Positions 23,837 through 36,100 of a DNA stretch of 64,000 nt are shown piece after piece. Position 1 is the stretch's first letter. Each line of letters starts with the position of its first letter. The DNA is from Klebsormidium nitens (lineage: Eukaryota; Streptophyta; Klebsormidiophyceae; Klebsormidiales; Klebsormidiaceae): contig DF237230.1 in assembly GCA_000708835.1 (NCBI GenBank), forward strand, positions 49,363-113,362. Direction: 5' to 3'. Both the position numbers and the translations under genes were made by a program. The notes under the pieces were generated by a model, which was not told where the DNA came from, did not search any database, and saw nothing but the letters and a program-made list of their open reading frames with translations.

Positions 23837-24472
23837 TTGGTCATGCCCCGCCGTTCCAACTTCTGACGCCGCGGCGCGGTCGAAGCTGCCACCAACCTTC
23901 CCCAGCTTGCGGGGTTTGTACCGGCTTCCCTGACGATTTACCGGTCATAATCAGGCGGGACAAACCGCCCGGCACGGGTTGGGCGCCCACCGTTTGACAG
24001 CCGATTTTTCAGCCGGTAGTTGTCTTTGGGACCGGTGAATTCATTTCTGCGCCGGCCGGGTGCACATTGCACAGTGCACACCGGTAATACGCATTGACCG
24101 GGCGCCGGGGGACGACGGTCTCCACAGTACGGTACTTCAGTGTTGACTTTTTCTGTGCGCCACTCCCGTGTTTTCATGCTCACCAATCATATATTCGCAT
24201 TGCGATCAAGGAGTTTTCTAACTATTGCCATTGGTGCGAGCCTCACGTCTGATTGGATCAGCGCAGCAGCGGTGGTCCCCATCCCTAGCGAGCTTTCCCT
24301 TCCCTCATAGCCCTCCCCAACTTCTTTCCTCTGCATTTCAAGATCCGCCCCCCAGCATCAGAACCCCTAACCCCCGGGCCGCTGCCGTCTGAATCTATCG
24401 GTGCCCTTACGCACAAGCTAGCTGAAGAGATATCGTGCAGGCCTCAAGAATCAATCTAGATCAGGCAAGACA

Positions 24473-25300
24473 ATGTCGTTGAAACCAAGCCCGCTGCAGG
24501 TGCCTAGTCCCAGATCCAGGCCAGCTGGGACATCAATCTCTGCCGCTGGCGCCAAATCTCCTTTGGGTAATGCAGCCATCCCTCCGAGCCTTACCCGTAT
24601 TGGAAGCTCAATCCACAGCCGCATCGCGAGTTTCAAGTCAGGTCAAGGGCCTGTCTCCCCCGGCAATGCAATGGGGGGCCTGAGCACAAGTTCTGGCGCG
24701 GGCTTGCAAGCTGCGGGAAGCGCAAAAGCAAGGAGGGTTCTTGGGTTTGCAAGCCGCATCAAAGCATTCTGCGGATCGAGCCTTTTCAACGCCTCGCTTG
24801 GGGTGGCGTGTTTTGTGGTTGCTGTGCTAGCGTGGCTGCAACCTGTTTCGCCCCCTGGAGCAAACGACCCGGGCTCAAGTGTGCCGCAATCAATAGTATG
24901 CTGCTCAATAGAGAATTTTACAGAGGACACCCTTTCGGTCTTTAATTGCGCGAGCGATGCAACTCATGGGTGCTCGCGTTTTGGTGAGCTGGCTTGCGAT
25001 GGTCCGGATTCGTCGTTCGTTTGCCGGCTGGGTCCCCGGAACTATAATTGTACGGGCCCTGCACCAATAAGGACTTGTACAAGGATTCGGGCTGCCTTTT
25101 CCTTGCTCCCTAAGCCACCACCGGCGTCGAGTGCGTTCGTATCTTCTGGCCGACGTTTTCGGCAGTGGGAGATTCTCTTCATCTGTTTAGGAGTATTCTT
25201 TGTCTGTGTCGCATGTATTCTAGCTGTCGTGCGGTCGAAGAAGTGGATCACTGCAAGGAGCAAGGGCCTTCATGTTGGCCCTACCGTAGAGCCCCCGTAG
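24473..25300 (+). CDS. two-TM protein with Cys-rich lumenal loop, family not recognised
   Basis: A 275-residue single-exon frame; I do not recognise the family. Residues 1-100 are a Ser/Pro/Gly/Ala-rich, basic and probably disordered tail. A hydrophobic segment follows at about 106-123 (NASLGVACFVVAVLAWLQ). A roughly 110-residue loop (124-231) contains eight Cys at about 143, 144, 159, 167, 175, 184, 193 and 202, with two possible N-glycosylation sites (NFT, NCT). A second membrane span sits at about 232-253 (WEILFICLGVFFVCVACILAVV), followed by a short basic tail. This fits a membrane protein with both ends cytosolic and a disulfide-bonded loop outside or in the lumen. The frame ends CCCCCGTAG. 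Coding status rests on length, the two clean TM spans and the Cys pattern, not on homology. Confidence 0.55.
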   Translation: MSLKPSPLQVPSPRSRPAGTSISAAGAKSPLGNAAIPPSLTRIGSSIHSRIASFKSGQGPVSPGNAMGGLSTSSGAGLQAAGSAKARRVLGFASRIKAFCGSSLFNASLGVACFVVAVLAWLQPVSPPGANDPGSSVPQSIVCCSIENFTEDTLSVFNCASDATHGCSRFGELACDGPDSSFVCRLGPRNYNCTGPAPIRTCTRIRAAFSLLPKPPPASSAFVSSGRRFRQWEILFICLGVFFVCVACILAVVRSKKWITARSKGLHVGPTVEPP

Positions 25301-27104
25301 AGCAGCTTGTCTTCCTTCACGCAGCTGCTTGCCTACATCTCCAAGATTGAACAGGTCATGGCTACCTCACATGCTTGTTAATTCCTTCAGTGTTCTGCAA
25401 AAATGATCTGTTCCAGTCGAGTTCAATCAGACTTTGCATGTGAATATGAACAGGCTTGACTGGCTTTTGTACAGACAGCTCATAGTCAAAGCACTACCAA
25501 CCTAGATTATACGTGTTTTGGATAATACACATGTTATTATAGACAGCCCAGATGAACATGCAGCTAGAGAACTTTGTTACAAGTATTATAGTGAAGATTA
25601 TAATTAATGCATATATGAATCATGATGGGGTGCAAGCCTTGAGGTGCGAGGACTTGCATCGGATCAAGCCCATGAGAAGCTCAACGATCAAATCTTGATG
25701 CGGTAGGCAGCTATCACAGCTCAGTAGTATATATAGTATAGTTGGTTGACTCAGTGATGCCTTTGAAGCCTTATTTCTCACGTCATCAGCGGCGCTGCAG
25801 ATGTTGACATATATGTTTAATGACATCTGATATCGGACTCATTTTAGCCTGTTACGCAGAATATACACCTACCGCTTACGTTACTCCAAGAATCCATGTA
25901 TCAAGGTACTATAACTTTGAAAGACTCAGCTAAGAATATATTGACAGCACAGCACTGCATTGAAGTTGTCGCGCAAATGCCACATTGATGCCAACAGTCA
26001 CAGGCTGTTCACTGAACTTAAGCTAGTACTAGTAACGTACTCGATACTTTATTGACTTTAGTCAGTGAGCCGCCCATGCGCGCGGCGTTCTAATTGTATG
26101 TATCGATCGTACGTGATGGGCGCGTTGCGCCACCATCACGTGACATGTGATCTTTGTGATGTATATCATGGGCCAGCCGGGTCATTGCAAATTCAGGCGG
26201 CACGCCAGTGTAGTACGCGTATGCAGGCGCGTACGGCACGGTGCAGCGCAACGCCGCGCGCCCCGCGGCGGCGGGCTGTGGGAAGGCTTGGGTGGCTTGA
26301 CGGGCTCGGCTTTGTCCAAGTTATTGGTTTAGAAGCAGCCAGAGCGGACGTGAGCAACTTCGACAAGTGGTACGAAGGCGCCCCATGTGCATCTGTAGTT
26401 GATTGTTGAACCTATTTTCTGATGGATGGTCTACTGTTCTACATGCATGGTGGCCAACGGGGCCCTACGCGGCATGGGCCATGCATCATTGCAGCTACTA
26501 TAGGTAATTAAGGTGGCGCCACTGCCATCGGAACCAATGATCGTTGCGGTGAACCGGGGCCTATCAGTGAGATGGTCGACTATAGCTCTTCAATGGGCGG
26601 CGTCAGTGTGCAGACTCGTGCATTCCAACACGGAGTGCCATTGAAAGTGAACATAACTGTCTAATGCTAGGTTCAACATGCTTTCTAACAAGACGGGCCC
26701 ATCACACGTACTCACGCCCGGCGGCCGCCGCAGCATTCGAACGTGGAATCATGTCTAATACTGTTCCAAAAAAGTCAACTGTCGGCGGCCTGCGGCGGCC
26801 GAAAACATAGACAGGCACGAGCCTGTGACAACTTAGTAAGCAATGAATCCATGCTTATCATGTAGCAATCGTCGCTCAAAACTGGATGCAATAAACTTCA
26901 AGTTTCCCGTCGATACACCTCCGGCGTAAAGTCTCAATGAAAGCCCTGAATTCAGACAGACGTACTTGAATGTTCAGGACACGTCCGGTTGCCTCCCTAT
27001 TGCACCCCTTTCATAAGGGCCTTGGATATGCATTGCTGCGTCCATTAATATGGCACAAAGCTTACAGCTTGACTTGCTACTTAAGTTACCTCGTCCTTTA
27101 AATA
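25301..27104. other. intergenic region between convergent genes
   Basis: The 3' regions of the two-TM gene (plus) and the receptor kinase (minus) meet here. The sequence is AT-rich at 25370-26060, then has a GC-rich patch at 26200-26300. It holds only short frames without motifs, and I see no RNA gene. Confidence 0.6.
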
Positions 27105-30100
27105 CTATACGACGTCTTCAAGTTTCTTACCTACGTTGCTATTCGATAACGAAAAACTCCGCATACTTGATGTATCCGTTGACGACTGCGTTGCAAAGGA
27201 GGTGGACTGATTTGTACGACCGGACGACACCGTAAAGAGAGTAGTCGGCCGTTCTGGCAAAGATGGCAACTCCATTTGTTGAGAAAGCATGGCAAAGCAC
27301 TCCCGCATGGTTGGCCGCAGATTTACTACCGTGTGGACACACATCAATCCAACCTGCATAGCAAGCATCCGAAGTGTCAAAGGGAAGTCCCTTTGGTTCT
27401 TTCGACCAGTGGGTGCAGGAATGCTGTATCGAACTGCACCTAGATTTGATTGCTCCAATCAAGACGCAATCCCAGATGCCCAAAATCGCAATATCAAGTG
27501 TTACGCCCATGTCTTGATCTGGCAGGCTCCCCATACGGCCCACAGAGCGATTCGCACAAACGCACGTTCACCGTAGAAGGATGGAAAACGCTCGACGACG
27601 ACCGCTTGCGGCAACACGAAACGGGGGCTTTGTTCCGTGCGAAACAGTCGCCTAAGCATTTCCAAAAGCACGTCAAGGAGCGCTACAAAAGTTGTTCTCC
27701 AACAATATCTCATGCAATTTGGATACAAGGCAATCGAAGCTTCTGCGAAAAACGGTCACAGGTCCTCTCCGAAAACAAAAGAATTGTCCCACCCTAGTCG
27801 TCAGCGGCAGATTTTCAAGGACTCACCTTGATGGCAACCGTTATAGTCTGTTCGTGCACCGGAATCGCCTCCACCAGAGCCGGATCCACAAGCTTTAACA
27901 ACTCGCCAGACCCCGCCACGTTCCAAGCCCACTCGGTCAGAAACACCTGCATGACGCACGTGGTCGTCAGCATTCGTTGCGTCACTCCCACAGCGAATGT
28001 GAGATGATTATGCGCCCGATTCACAGTGCCTGAATCGCCGTACAACAGAAGCCTCCGTTGCTTTCCGATGGTAACAGAGGAAGCCCTCTTTACCTAAGTG
28101 CTGTTCAATGTGGAGAATGAACGACGCGTGATCTCAGAAGCACGGCCACTCACGAGCGGTAGCATTCCCTATGCTACTGAAGCAGTTATGCGAGCATGGA
28201 CAACAAGAATAACAGCCAAGCAAGCTCAGCCGAGAAAAGGTCTTCTTTGATCTCTGAATTTTTGTGCTGATTGCTATGAAGAGTGTTGCTCACGAGCACT
28301 TCTCATGAGACTAAGACTAAGACTGAGACTGCGAGCAACAACTCAAGACTGAGACCGAGTCTGAGATGTTCACGAGCAACACTCTGGAGACTGAGACCGA
28401 GCGAAACTCGTGTGGCTGAGAAGTCCGCTAAAGGCTTGATTAACCATGTGGGTTAGGCAGTTAACCTCCTTCCTCTCTCCTAACAAAGCCTTTGCTCACG
28501 AGCAGTTACACCTGAGGAAGCCGCAAATGACTTGGAGAAACGTGTGGGTTAAGCTGCTAACCTCCTCCGCCTCTCGTTCCGAGTCGGTTGGTCTTCGACC
28601 AGTGACCAACGAAAGCAGCACCACCCCAAAAGCGTACACGTCCGACTTCTCCGACACCTGGCCCGTCGCCACGTACTCGGGGGAAAGAAAACCCCAGGTA
28701 CCTCTCACCCCTGCAAAAACAAGATAAATAGAATCAAGAAAAGTATCTGTCCGTATCTGCCGCTCTCAGGCTCTGAGTTGAAAGGATACCTAGTCCTTAA
28801 TGTATTGGGCAGAGTGTCTCCCTCCCCTAATCAAGGGTTCGGCTTCCAGGCCACCTTTGCCCCTGGCCGGGTAGCCCTCACCCCTGAAGGAAAAGAAGGG
28901 CAAGAACGACACATGTTGGTGCATGAAAACAGTTTTGAGCAGAGACTATGCGTTGTGGAGATGCCGCGGCTTCCTCAAAGCACGAGAATGGGACGAGCGG
29001 TTGTCTGGATGCTCAGCGGAGGAACTCGTCCCGAGCTCTTATGACACAAATGCGATGGGTGTCACAACAAACCACCCCGTATTTGCTGACCTCAGCCTTG
29101 TGTCACTAAAGCTGGAAGACATGAAGTGGTCTCCGTTGTTCTGGCAGTACATGTCCGAAATCGAGTTCAGTAAGCATCTTTTTCCAAGACACCCTCCAAG
29201 CTCGTAGCCGACCGAAGATCCATTGCCTTTGTCGTCCGAAGCCAATCGACGTCTTTTAAGTCAGCGCCTTTAAGTTCCTGTCAGAAGCGGTGTCTGGCAG
29301 TCGCCTTTCACAGCGAGCTGGCTGAAAAAGGACGAACCGTGATCCAAAGAGCCCAAGACAAGCATGAAATTGTGACGAGCTGACATCAACGCGCTGAATG
29401 CGACCAAACTTGCACGCCAATCTGAGTAGTCCGCTTACCCGTAGAGACGTGGGTTTCCTCGTCCTTAGTAAACTTGGCCAACCCGAAGTCCCCAACTTTG
29501 GCTTCCAGCTCCTGATCCAACAGAATGTTGGACGGCTTCACATCCCTGCAATCAGGAAGCAAAGCTGAGTACAAGGTCGGCTTGTAGGACATGCAAACAA
29601 TGCACTGCGAAGTTTGGTGTCTGCTTTCTCTGGTTGCATGCGATCAGAAAAGGTCGAATCCAGGCAACGCGGCAGGGTGTCTTGCTTCCTTATGCAGCGT
29701 GCAGATCTGCAGTGGATCGTAGACCGTTCAGACCTGAGGAACCCGGACGGTCAGAAGAGCACAACAAGGAAAGACAAGCGGTGTCGTCTTTATACATCAG
29801 AGTGTCCATCTTCCACTTCACTCTTGATCACTGTAACAATCATACGTGTTCAGAAGGGTCCTCATACCAAAGTGCTCCGAAGGCAGCTTGAGCTTCCGTC
29901 AGAGTCATTCTGATTAGAATGAGACACAGATAACACCCAACAAAAGTTCGCAAGGCAAGTAGAAATAGGTTTTCTATGAGGTTGACTCACCTATGGATGA
30001 TGCGCGGCTTGCAGTCCTGCAAGGATCGAAAGAAATCTATCGATTAGATCGCGGTCACAATTTCGGTTGCATTAGCCCTGCGAACGAAGCACTCATTCCC

Positions 30101-33100
30101 GTCGTCTCTTTCTACAAGTCGGGAGTCGGACTAGAGAGGGAAGGAAAGTATAAGCAGGGTACCATCTCTGAGGGACTTCGCAATTGGCCGTCTTCAGTGC
30201 CATCGTCGAAGACAGCATCACGTACGAACTCCACTGCATCTGGGTCCCGAGGAAACTTCTCATCGGACGGGCTAGATTGCATCTTGAAAGTTCGCCTCAG
30301 CGACCAATCTGCCCATCCCCGCAGTACCTGGTCGCCGAGGCGTTTCGGGTCACAGGACGCCCTTTGAGGTGATTGTGTCCCAAATGATCCGATGCAAAAG
30401 TGAGGCTGAGTATATCCTGGCGCTCACCTCGTGCAGATACGCAAGCCCCTTAGCGGTCCCCAGAGCGATCTTCAGCCGCCGCGGCCAGTCCAGAAAGATG
30501 GCCGGCTTGTTCATCTGTTTGGTGGACTCGCCGGGGGTGGTAAAAAGGTGATCTTCCAGGGAACCGTTGGTCATGTACTCGTAGACGAGAAGGATTTGGC
30601 GGTCGGACGCGTGGACCCCATTAATGGTCAGGATGTGCCGGTGGCGGCATGAGACCATCGAGGAGACCTCGGTCATGAACTCCTGCAGTCGGAGATTTGT
30701 ACTTTGTGATAGGCCTTCTCTGACTTCCTGAAAAGCGATTCTTTTTCGAAGTAACGGAGATTGCGGTCACATAAGAGGGGCGACACAAGACCATGGACGA
30801 GACCTCGGTCAAGAACTCCTGCACTTGGAAATTTCACTTTGAAGTTAAGCCTTTTTTTAGGATCCTACTTAGGGACTCTACTGAAAAGTAACGGAGATTG
30901 CGCTTAGACAAGAGTAGCGGCACAAAATCATGGACGACACCTCGGTCATGAACTCCTGCATTTGACAGCGGGTGACTTTAGACGAGAAGTAACAGGCCTT
31001 AAGTCAAAGTTGCTACGTCCCGTGTGCTTTGCTCTTTGACGATGTCATGTGGTCCGGATTTGATCCTTGTCGATATGATATGGACAGAAGGAAAGCGCAG
31101 GTTGATGGGATGGAATGGACTCAAGGAGTTCCGTCCTGATTCAGCCCACCACGCAGAAACAAATCCGATGGTATTGGTTGGGACGAAGTGGTCTTGGAAG
31201 AGCGTGCACTGATATCAGAAGACTGCTCTTTGGTCTCGAAAGAACGTGGCCGGAGGGAAGTGGGTGAGGAACTGACGAGCTTAAAGAAAACGCGTGTGCT
31301 TGGAGAAAGTGCGGTTGTTTACAGTGAAGGGCAAAAAGAAGGGCCGTCATCGGAAAAGGTGCACTTGTCGACGATGCACAGACCTGTAGTAAACAAAAAG
31401 CAAAAGACTTCTTCGACGGTTCGCAAAGGCCATAAGGTCTACAGTTGTGAAAACTCAAGCCTTTCGACGAGGTTCGCTGGCTTGCATCACCAGCGGTTCT
31501 GACGTTCCTTCCGAGTCGGCCACTTGATAGGCGACGTTCGGTACATTTCGAAACAAAGCTCGTAGCAACCGTCAGAGACTTGCATCCGGCTGAGGGGACT
31601 TTTGGATGCCGTCAGGAAAGGCACAGACTTCTACAACAGAGACGTGCATATCTATTAGTGGCCGATACGAAAATCGTGCCCCCAACTCACCTCCGCGCCG
31701 TCAGGCGTTGACGGCTTTGCAAGCTGCTTCACCGCGACCCGCGTCCCGTCCGGCAACTCCCCCAGATACACGCTCCCGGAACCGCCCTTGCCGAGCAGCT
31801 GCTTCGCGGCGAAGTTCTGCGTCGCGGCGCGCAGTTCCGGGAACGAGTACCAGTGCAACGGCTCCGAAACGGTCCGCGATTTGGAAAGCTTCGCCTTGAA
31901 CCGGTCCTGGTCACGGATCGATTCCGTCCGTCGCTTTTGACGGCGCCACAGAAGGAGCCCCATTACCGCAATCGCCACAAAAGCGAAGACCACAGAGACC
32001 GAGACTAGGCTCGCAATCAGCGCCTTTCTGCGTTTGGACCTGCCGGACGGACCCAGTTCGAGAATCCGGAGCTGCAGCTCAGGGGGGAAATTCCAGTAAC
32101 AATTTGCGCGGTCGACCGCCCCTTGGTACCCATAGTTCTGTGGCCAGAAGCTGCCGGAAAAAAAGATGCCGCAGTACGAGATCGAGGGCGTGTCCGCATA
32201 CGGTCCGGCCATTGTGACAAAGGCCTCCTGGACCGTTGCCGTGCAGGAGGCATTGCATCGCCCGGGGGCACACACTGCCTCAGTTTTAGCCTGTAGCTCC
32301 GGGGGGGTTACGGTGTATTTGTTGCAGCGCAGCGCGATCAGGGGGATAAAGCTGCTGAGGCGGCATTCTTCATAGAGGGTTTCCAAGAGGCCGTTGGCGA
32401 CCAGTGCGGCCTTGAAGCTCGCGGTGCACGCATTCGTCTCCGTCTGCAAAAAGGGGATGGAGAGAATCAGTAGCAAGGGGATAGGCGACTCAAAAGCTCT
32501 CAAGTGGCGGGAACAAATAGGGTCGGGAAAAGGTTACCGCAGACGGAGGTGTCTTTCGATCCACCAGCGCCTCTGCTTGTATTCCTTAAGAAGAACCTGC
32601 GAAGGTTAGACTCCATACAAAATAAGCGCCGAAATTTATGGTGAGCGACAAAATGGTATCCTTATCCGACAACCCGAGAACCAAAGGACACGGAACCGGT
32701 TCAGGAGCCCACCTCGTAGTTTGGAGTACCAGTGCGGTTGATGAACTCGTACCAAACCTGCCCGCCTACGGCCAGTACCGTGTCGCAGCACCGATTGCCC
32801 TGCTCTTTGAGCGGTCCGCACGCCCGGACCACGTTCGAGTAGTCCACCGCATCGTAGCCCAGAGAACACGTGGCGGACTGTGGTAGGTTGTCGACGGGGC
32901 TGTTCCACAGGCATGTTGCGATGCTGTTGGCGATCGAGAGGGGGTACGCCGCAGCCACGAGGGCTATGTTGGCCAGGTCTGCAATAGCGAGAACGTCTCC
33001 CAGTTTGGATGGAAGCGGGGGAGGAGTGGAGCGAACAATGTAGAAAGACATCGCCTTTTGGCTGAGGGAATTTTGTGTATTTTGCAAGCCGATGACTCGC

Positions 33101-36100
33101 CCTCCTGAAAACGGTGGCCCGCAAATTGAGGACCGAAAGGCTGCCACAGCCTTTCAAACTTCAGCTTACAAAGATAGTCTAAGAGTGCTTTTGGCCTTAA
33201 GCTTCTGACCTCCGGACTCAATGGGTGCCACAGCCTTTCAATCTTCCAGCCGATAAAGATCGTCTAAGAGTGCTTCTGGCCTTAAACTTCTGCCTCAAAC
33301 TGCTGGGCCTTCGCTTCGAAAGTCAGCGATACCGACTTGAACCGTCCAATTCAACGCTCACACGATCGGACGATGGTGTCAGCAAAACCGCTTGTCCCAA
33401 GTCGAATCGTAAACCCGCAGTTCGTCTGAAGAGTCTGGTAACTAAAAAGTGACTTAACAGCGGGGTGACTTAAGATAGGCACCCGGGGGACGGGTGGGGT
33501 TAGCATGGTGGTTAGGGTGGGTTCGGGTGCGGAGCAGGTGTTTATTTGGGTTAGGTTTTGTAGTTTGTTTGGTCGGGACTCGTGAATCTTAAGTCACTCA
33601 CCCGTTAAATCACCCCGGAGTTACCAGTATCGTCTGAAGGGCTGTGATTAAGTTCCCGAAAGGTCGAATTCTTCGTCAGTTTTGAAGCCTTTACGCTGTA
33701 CTCTGGAGGTAATAACACTGTAAAGTGCGAGCCACGAAGGGTAAGTCGACCTTTCATGGAGCTCGCTTTGAGGCCTTTCCCGTCACTTGAATCCTCCTTG
33801 TTGATCCAGATAAGACCCAGCGCAAGCGCTTGCAACAGCTGACGGGATAAGCAACCACCTATTTTGTGAGGACGAGGACAGGCTATAGTTCCTAAGATGC
33901 TCTTCAAACCTGAGATAGCATGACGGAAAACACCTGCTGCTGCTAGGAACAGAAACTCATCTCCCAAGATACTCGAGAGACCCCTTCAAGTAAGCCGTTG
34001 TGTGTGCATCCCTCCTGAGAACCACTTTTATGGGGAAAAGTACGGCCAAAGGATGCGGCCAACCCGTGCGGCTCTAACATAATTCGAGAAGCCTCACCTT
34101 TACATTCACTTGTCGCAACAAGGCTTGCGTTGACCCCCTGCAGACTCTGGAGCGATGCGACCTTGGCGCTCATGCTGGCAACGCAAGCGGAGCAGACAGG
34201 CTGGTTCCAGCACGCCGCTGAGGTTGACCCTGCAGACCAGCCAAAGCAGATTGGAAAAAGGTCCGAAGCAATAGCAGTTAGCTCTAGTGCTAGGAGACCG
34301 GACTCACAGCGAGTACATAGGTGACTGGCCTGGACTCCGTGTCACACACATTCCCGACATCGCTGGCTTCCATTAAAGCAGGCTGGAATAGAAGCGGAAA
34401 CATGCTCCCCTGAAGGACCCCACGGAAAAGAAAGAAGAGCCATGAGCATTTGAACTGCTCGTGTTGATTCGGCAGTCACTTCGGAACACGCAAGGGAGAT
34501 CTAGCCAATATGAGGATTTGAACTGCTGCCGACCAACCGGCAAGGAAGGCAGTCTTGCGACCTGTATCAGCAAACGAGTTGACACATCAGTTATCAACAG
34601 AATTGGCCCTGCACCTTTGCCTCCATTTGAATTCTGCACCTCTTACCTGGATACGAGTAGTTTGTCAACGTCTTGAAGGCCGAGATTGTCGTGAGCGCGT
34701 CCCCACAAGCGGGCTGCCACATGCCCGTACTGTTTACGTTGCAGGTAGAGAAGCGATTGGGAGGCAGGCCCGCACTAACCAGGGAAGTTTCCATTGCCTG
34801 CGGATCAGAAATGGAGCAAGTGTAAACAGCTACACCCAACGTAAAGTGCTTCGACGAGTGCGCACAGCCAAACGAACTTGTCGGAAGCTGGTTGGTAGAC
34901 CTATGAGGAGTGTCTGAAAATAACGGTAGAAGCTGGACATTGGAAAGCTACTGAGTGCGTATGTTAGACCTTCTGAACAGCCTTTCCCTGGTGGAAACAT
35001 AATACCTTTGCAATGCTACGCAGCTCACAAAGGAGAACGTTGAGAGAGGCCAGAACCTTCAGCTCAACGGTTTGAACGGCCCTGAAGCCAATGAGCAAAG
35101 CTGGGCCAACAGCCCATGGTTACAAAGCAGCCACTGACATGCATTGCTGAGAGCAGGCTCCTGTCACATGCTTCACAGTTGCAGAACGGCAGGGTGGTCT
35201 TAACTAACTCAGACTTGACGTTGCTAGTTATATCAAGCTCCGGCTGACAGAAGAAACTTCCAGACATGGTTGGTCCAAGCTTGGTTAAATACACCATCTT
35301 TCAGCTAACATCTGGTGATAAACCCCTTTTAATCTTGACACCCGTTCCTTTGATATTCTGACCTAGACTTTGCCCCAACAAGCTGGATTTGGAAGTCACA
35401 CCGTGTATCCTGAGTAAGGCAAGTGTGTGCTGGCAGTCAAAGTGAGGATTCCTACTCTTGGTTAGGAGGCTCAAGAATCAACACTTGTAACTGAATTAGG
35501 AACTGTCAGGCTGTTGAGACGAGATGCTAGTTACCTGTACACAGGCGACAGCGGCATCTTGGGAAAGGAGCAACTGGTCTGTGGAGTTTGCATGGCGCGT
35601 CCTCGTCTGGTAGAGTAACCCATAGATGCGGGTACAACAAGGGACATTGAAGAAGATGCTGGGGTCCGTGCCTGCACACGTTCGCATGTTGGCTTAGCTC
35701 GCAAAACCAAAGGGTTCTTGCATGAGCCAAATGAAAAGAGATGCGCGCTGCACTTTCAAGTGTGCCCACTGGCTCATAGACCAGATGCCAGCGCTAAATC
35801 ACGCATGTCAGGGAGCAGGGAGCGACACCTCCGCCACTATCCCAAGAACAAAAATCCTGCCAACCGAGACTATCAAGAGGAGGAATGTGCGCACAACGAC
35901 ATGGTGCAAGAGCGTGTCCAAGTACTGCTGAGTTGCCTGCTGAGAAGTGCATACAGGTGCTTTCACGAGGGACACTGTCCTAACCATTAGAACATCAAAG
36001 GTAAATCCTGAACTATGAAATGGATGCACGAGGAATCTCCTTGCTGCATATGCTGATGTAGACTGCCCCCCTACCAAAACTTGCCACCGGCTTCAGATTA

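Larger units (their letters stand above)
21024..24472. other. intergenic region with a microsatellite, a transposon copy and inverted repeats
   Basis: No gene is seen in this 3.4 kb. It contains a CCTTT-type microsatellite (22343-22389), a foldback transposon copy (23275-23475) and inverted repeats at 23575-23629 and 23818-23836. A CCGG/CACCGGT-rich stretch lies at about 23860-24130. A 101-codon minus-strand frame at 22708-23013 has no motif. Confidence 0.6.

Noticed and set aside
33605-33967. 120-codon minus-strand frame within the kinase locus
   Set aside because: It overlaps the MITE and lies between two exons that join in phase without it.
34431-34545. tRNA-like T arms on the minus strand (GAGCAGTTCAAATGCTC and GCAGCAGTTCAAATCC)
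   Set aside because: No matching acceptor stem, D arm or anticodon arm at the required distance; probably chance hairpins in a kinase intron.
35808-35959. Possible extra ectodomain exon of the receptor kinase ([18 protein letters not shown])
   Set aside because: It fits in phase at its start but not at its end, whereas joining 36198 directly to 35671 gives a perfect SPARK pattern in phase.
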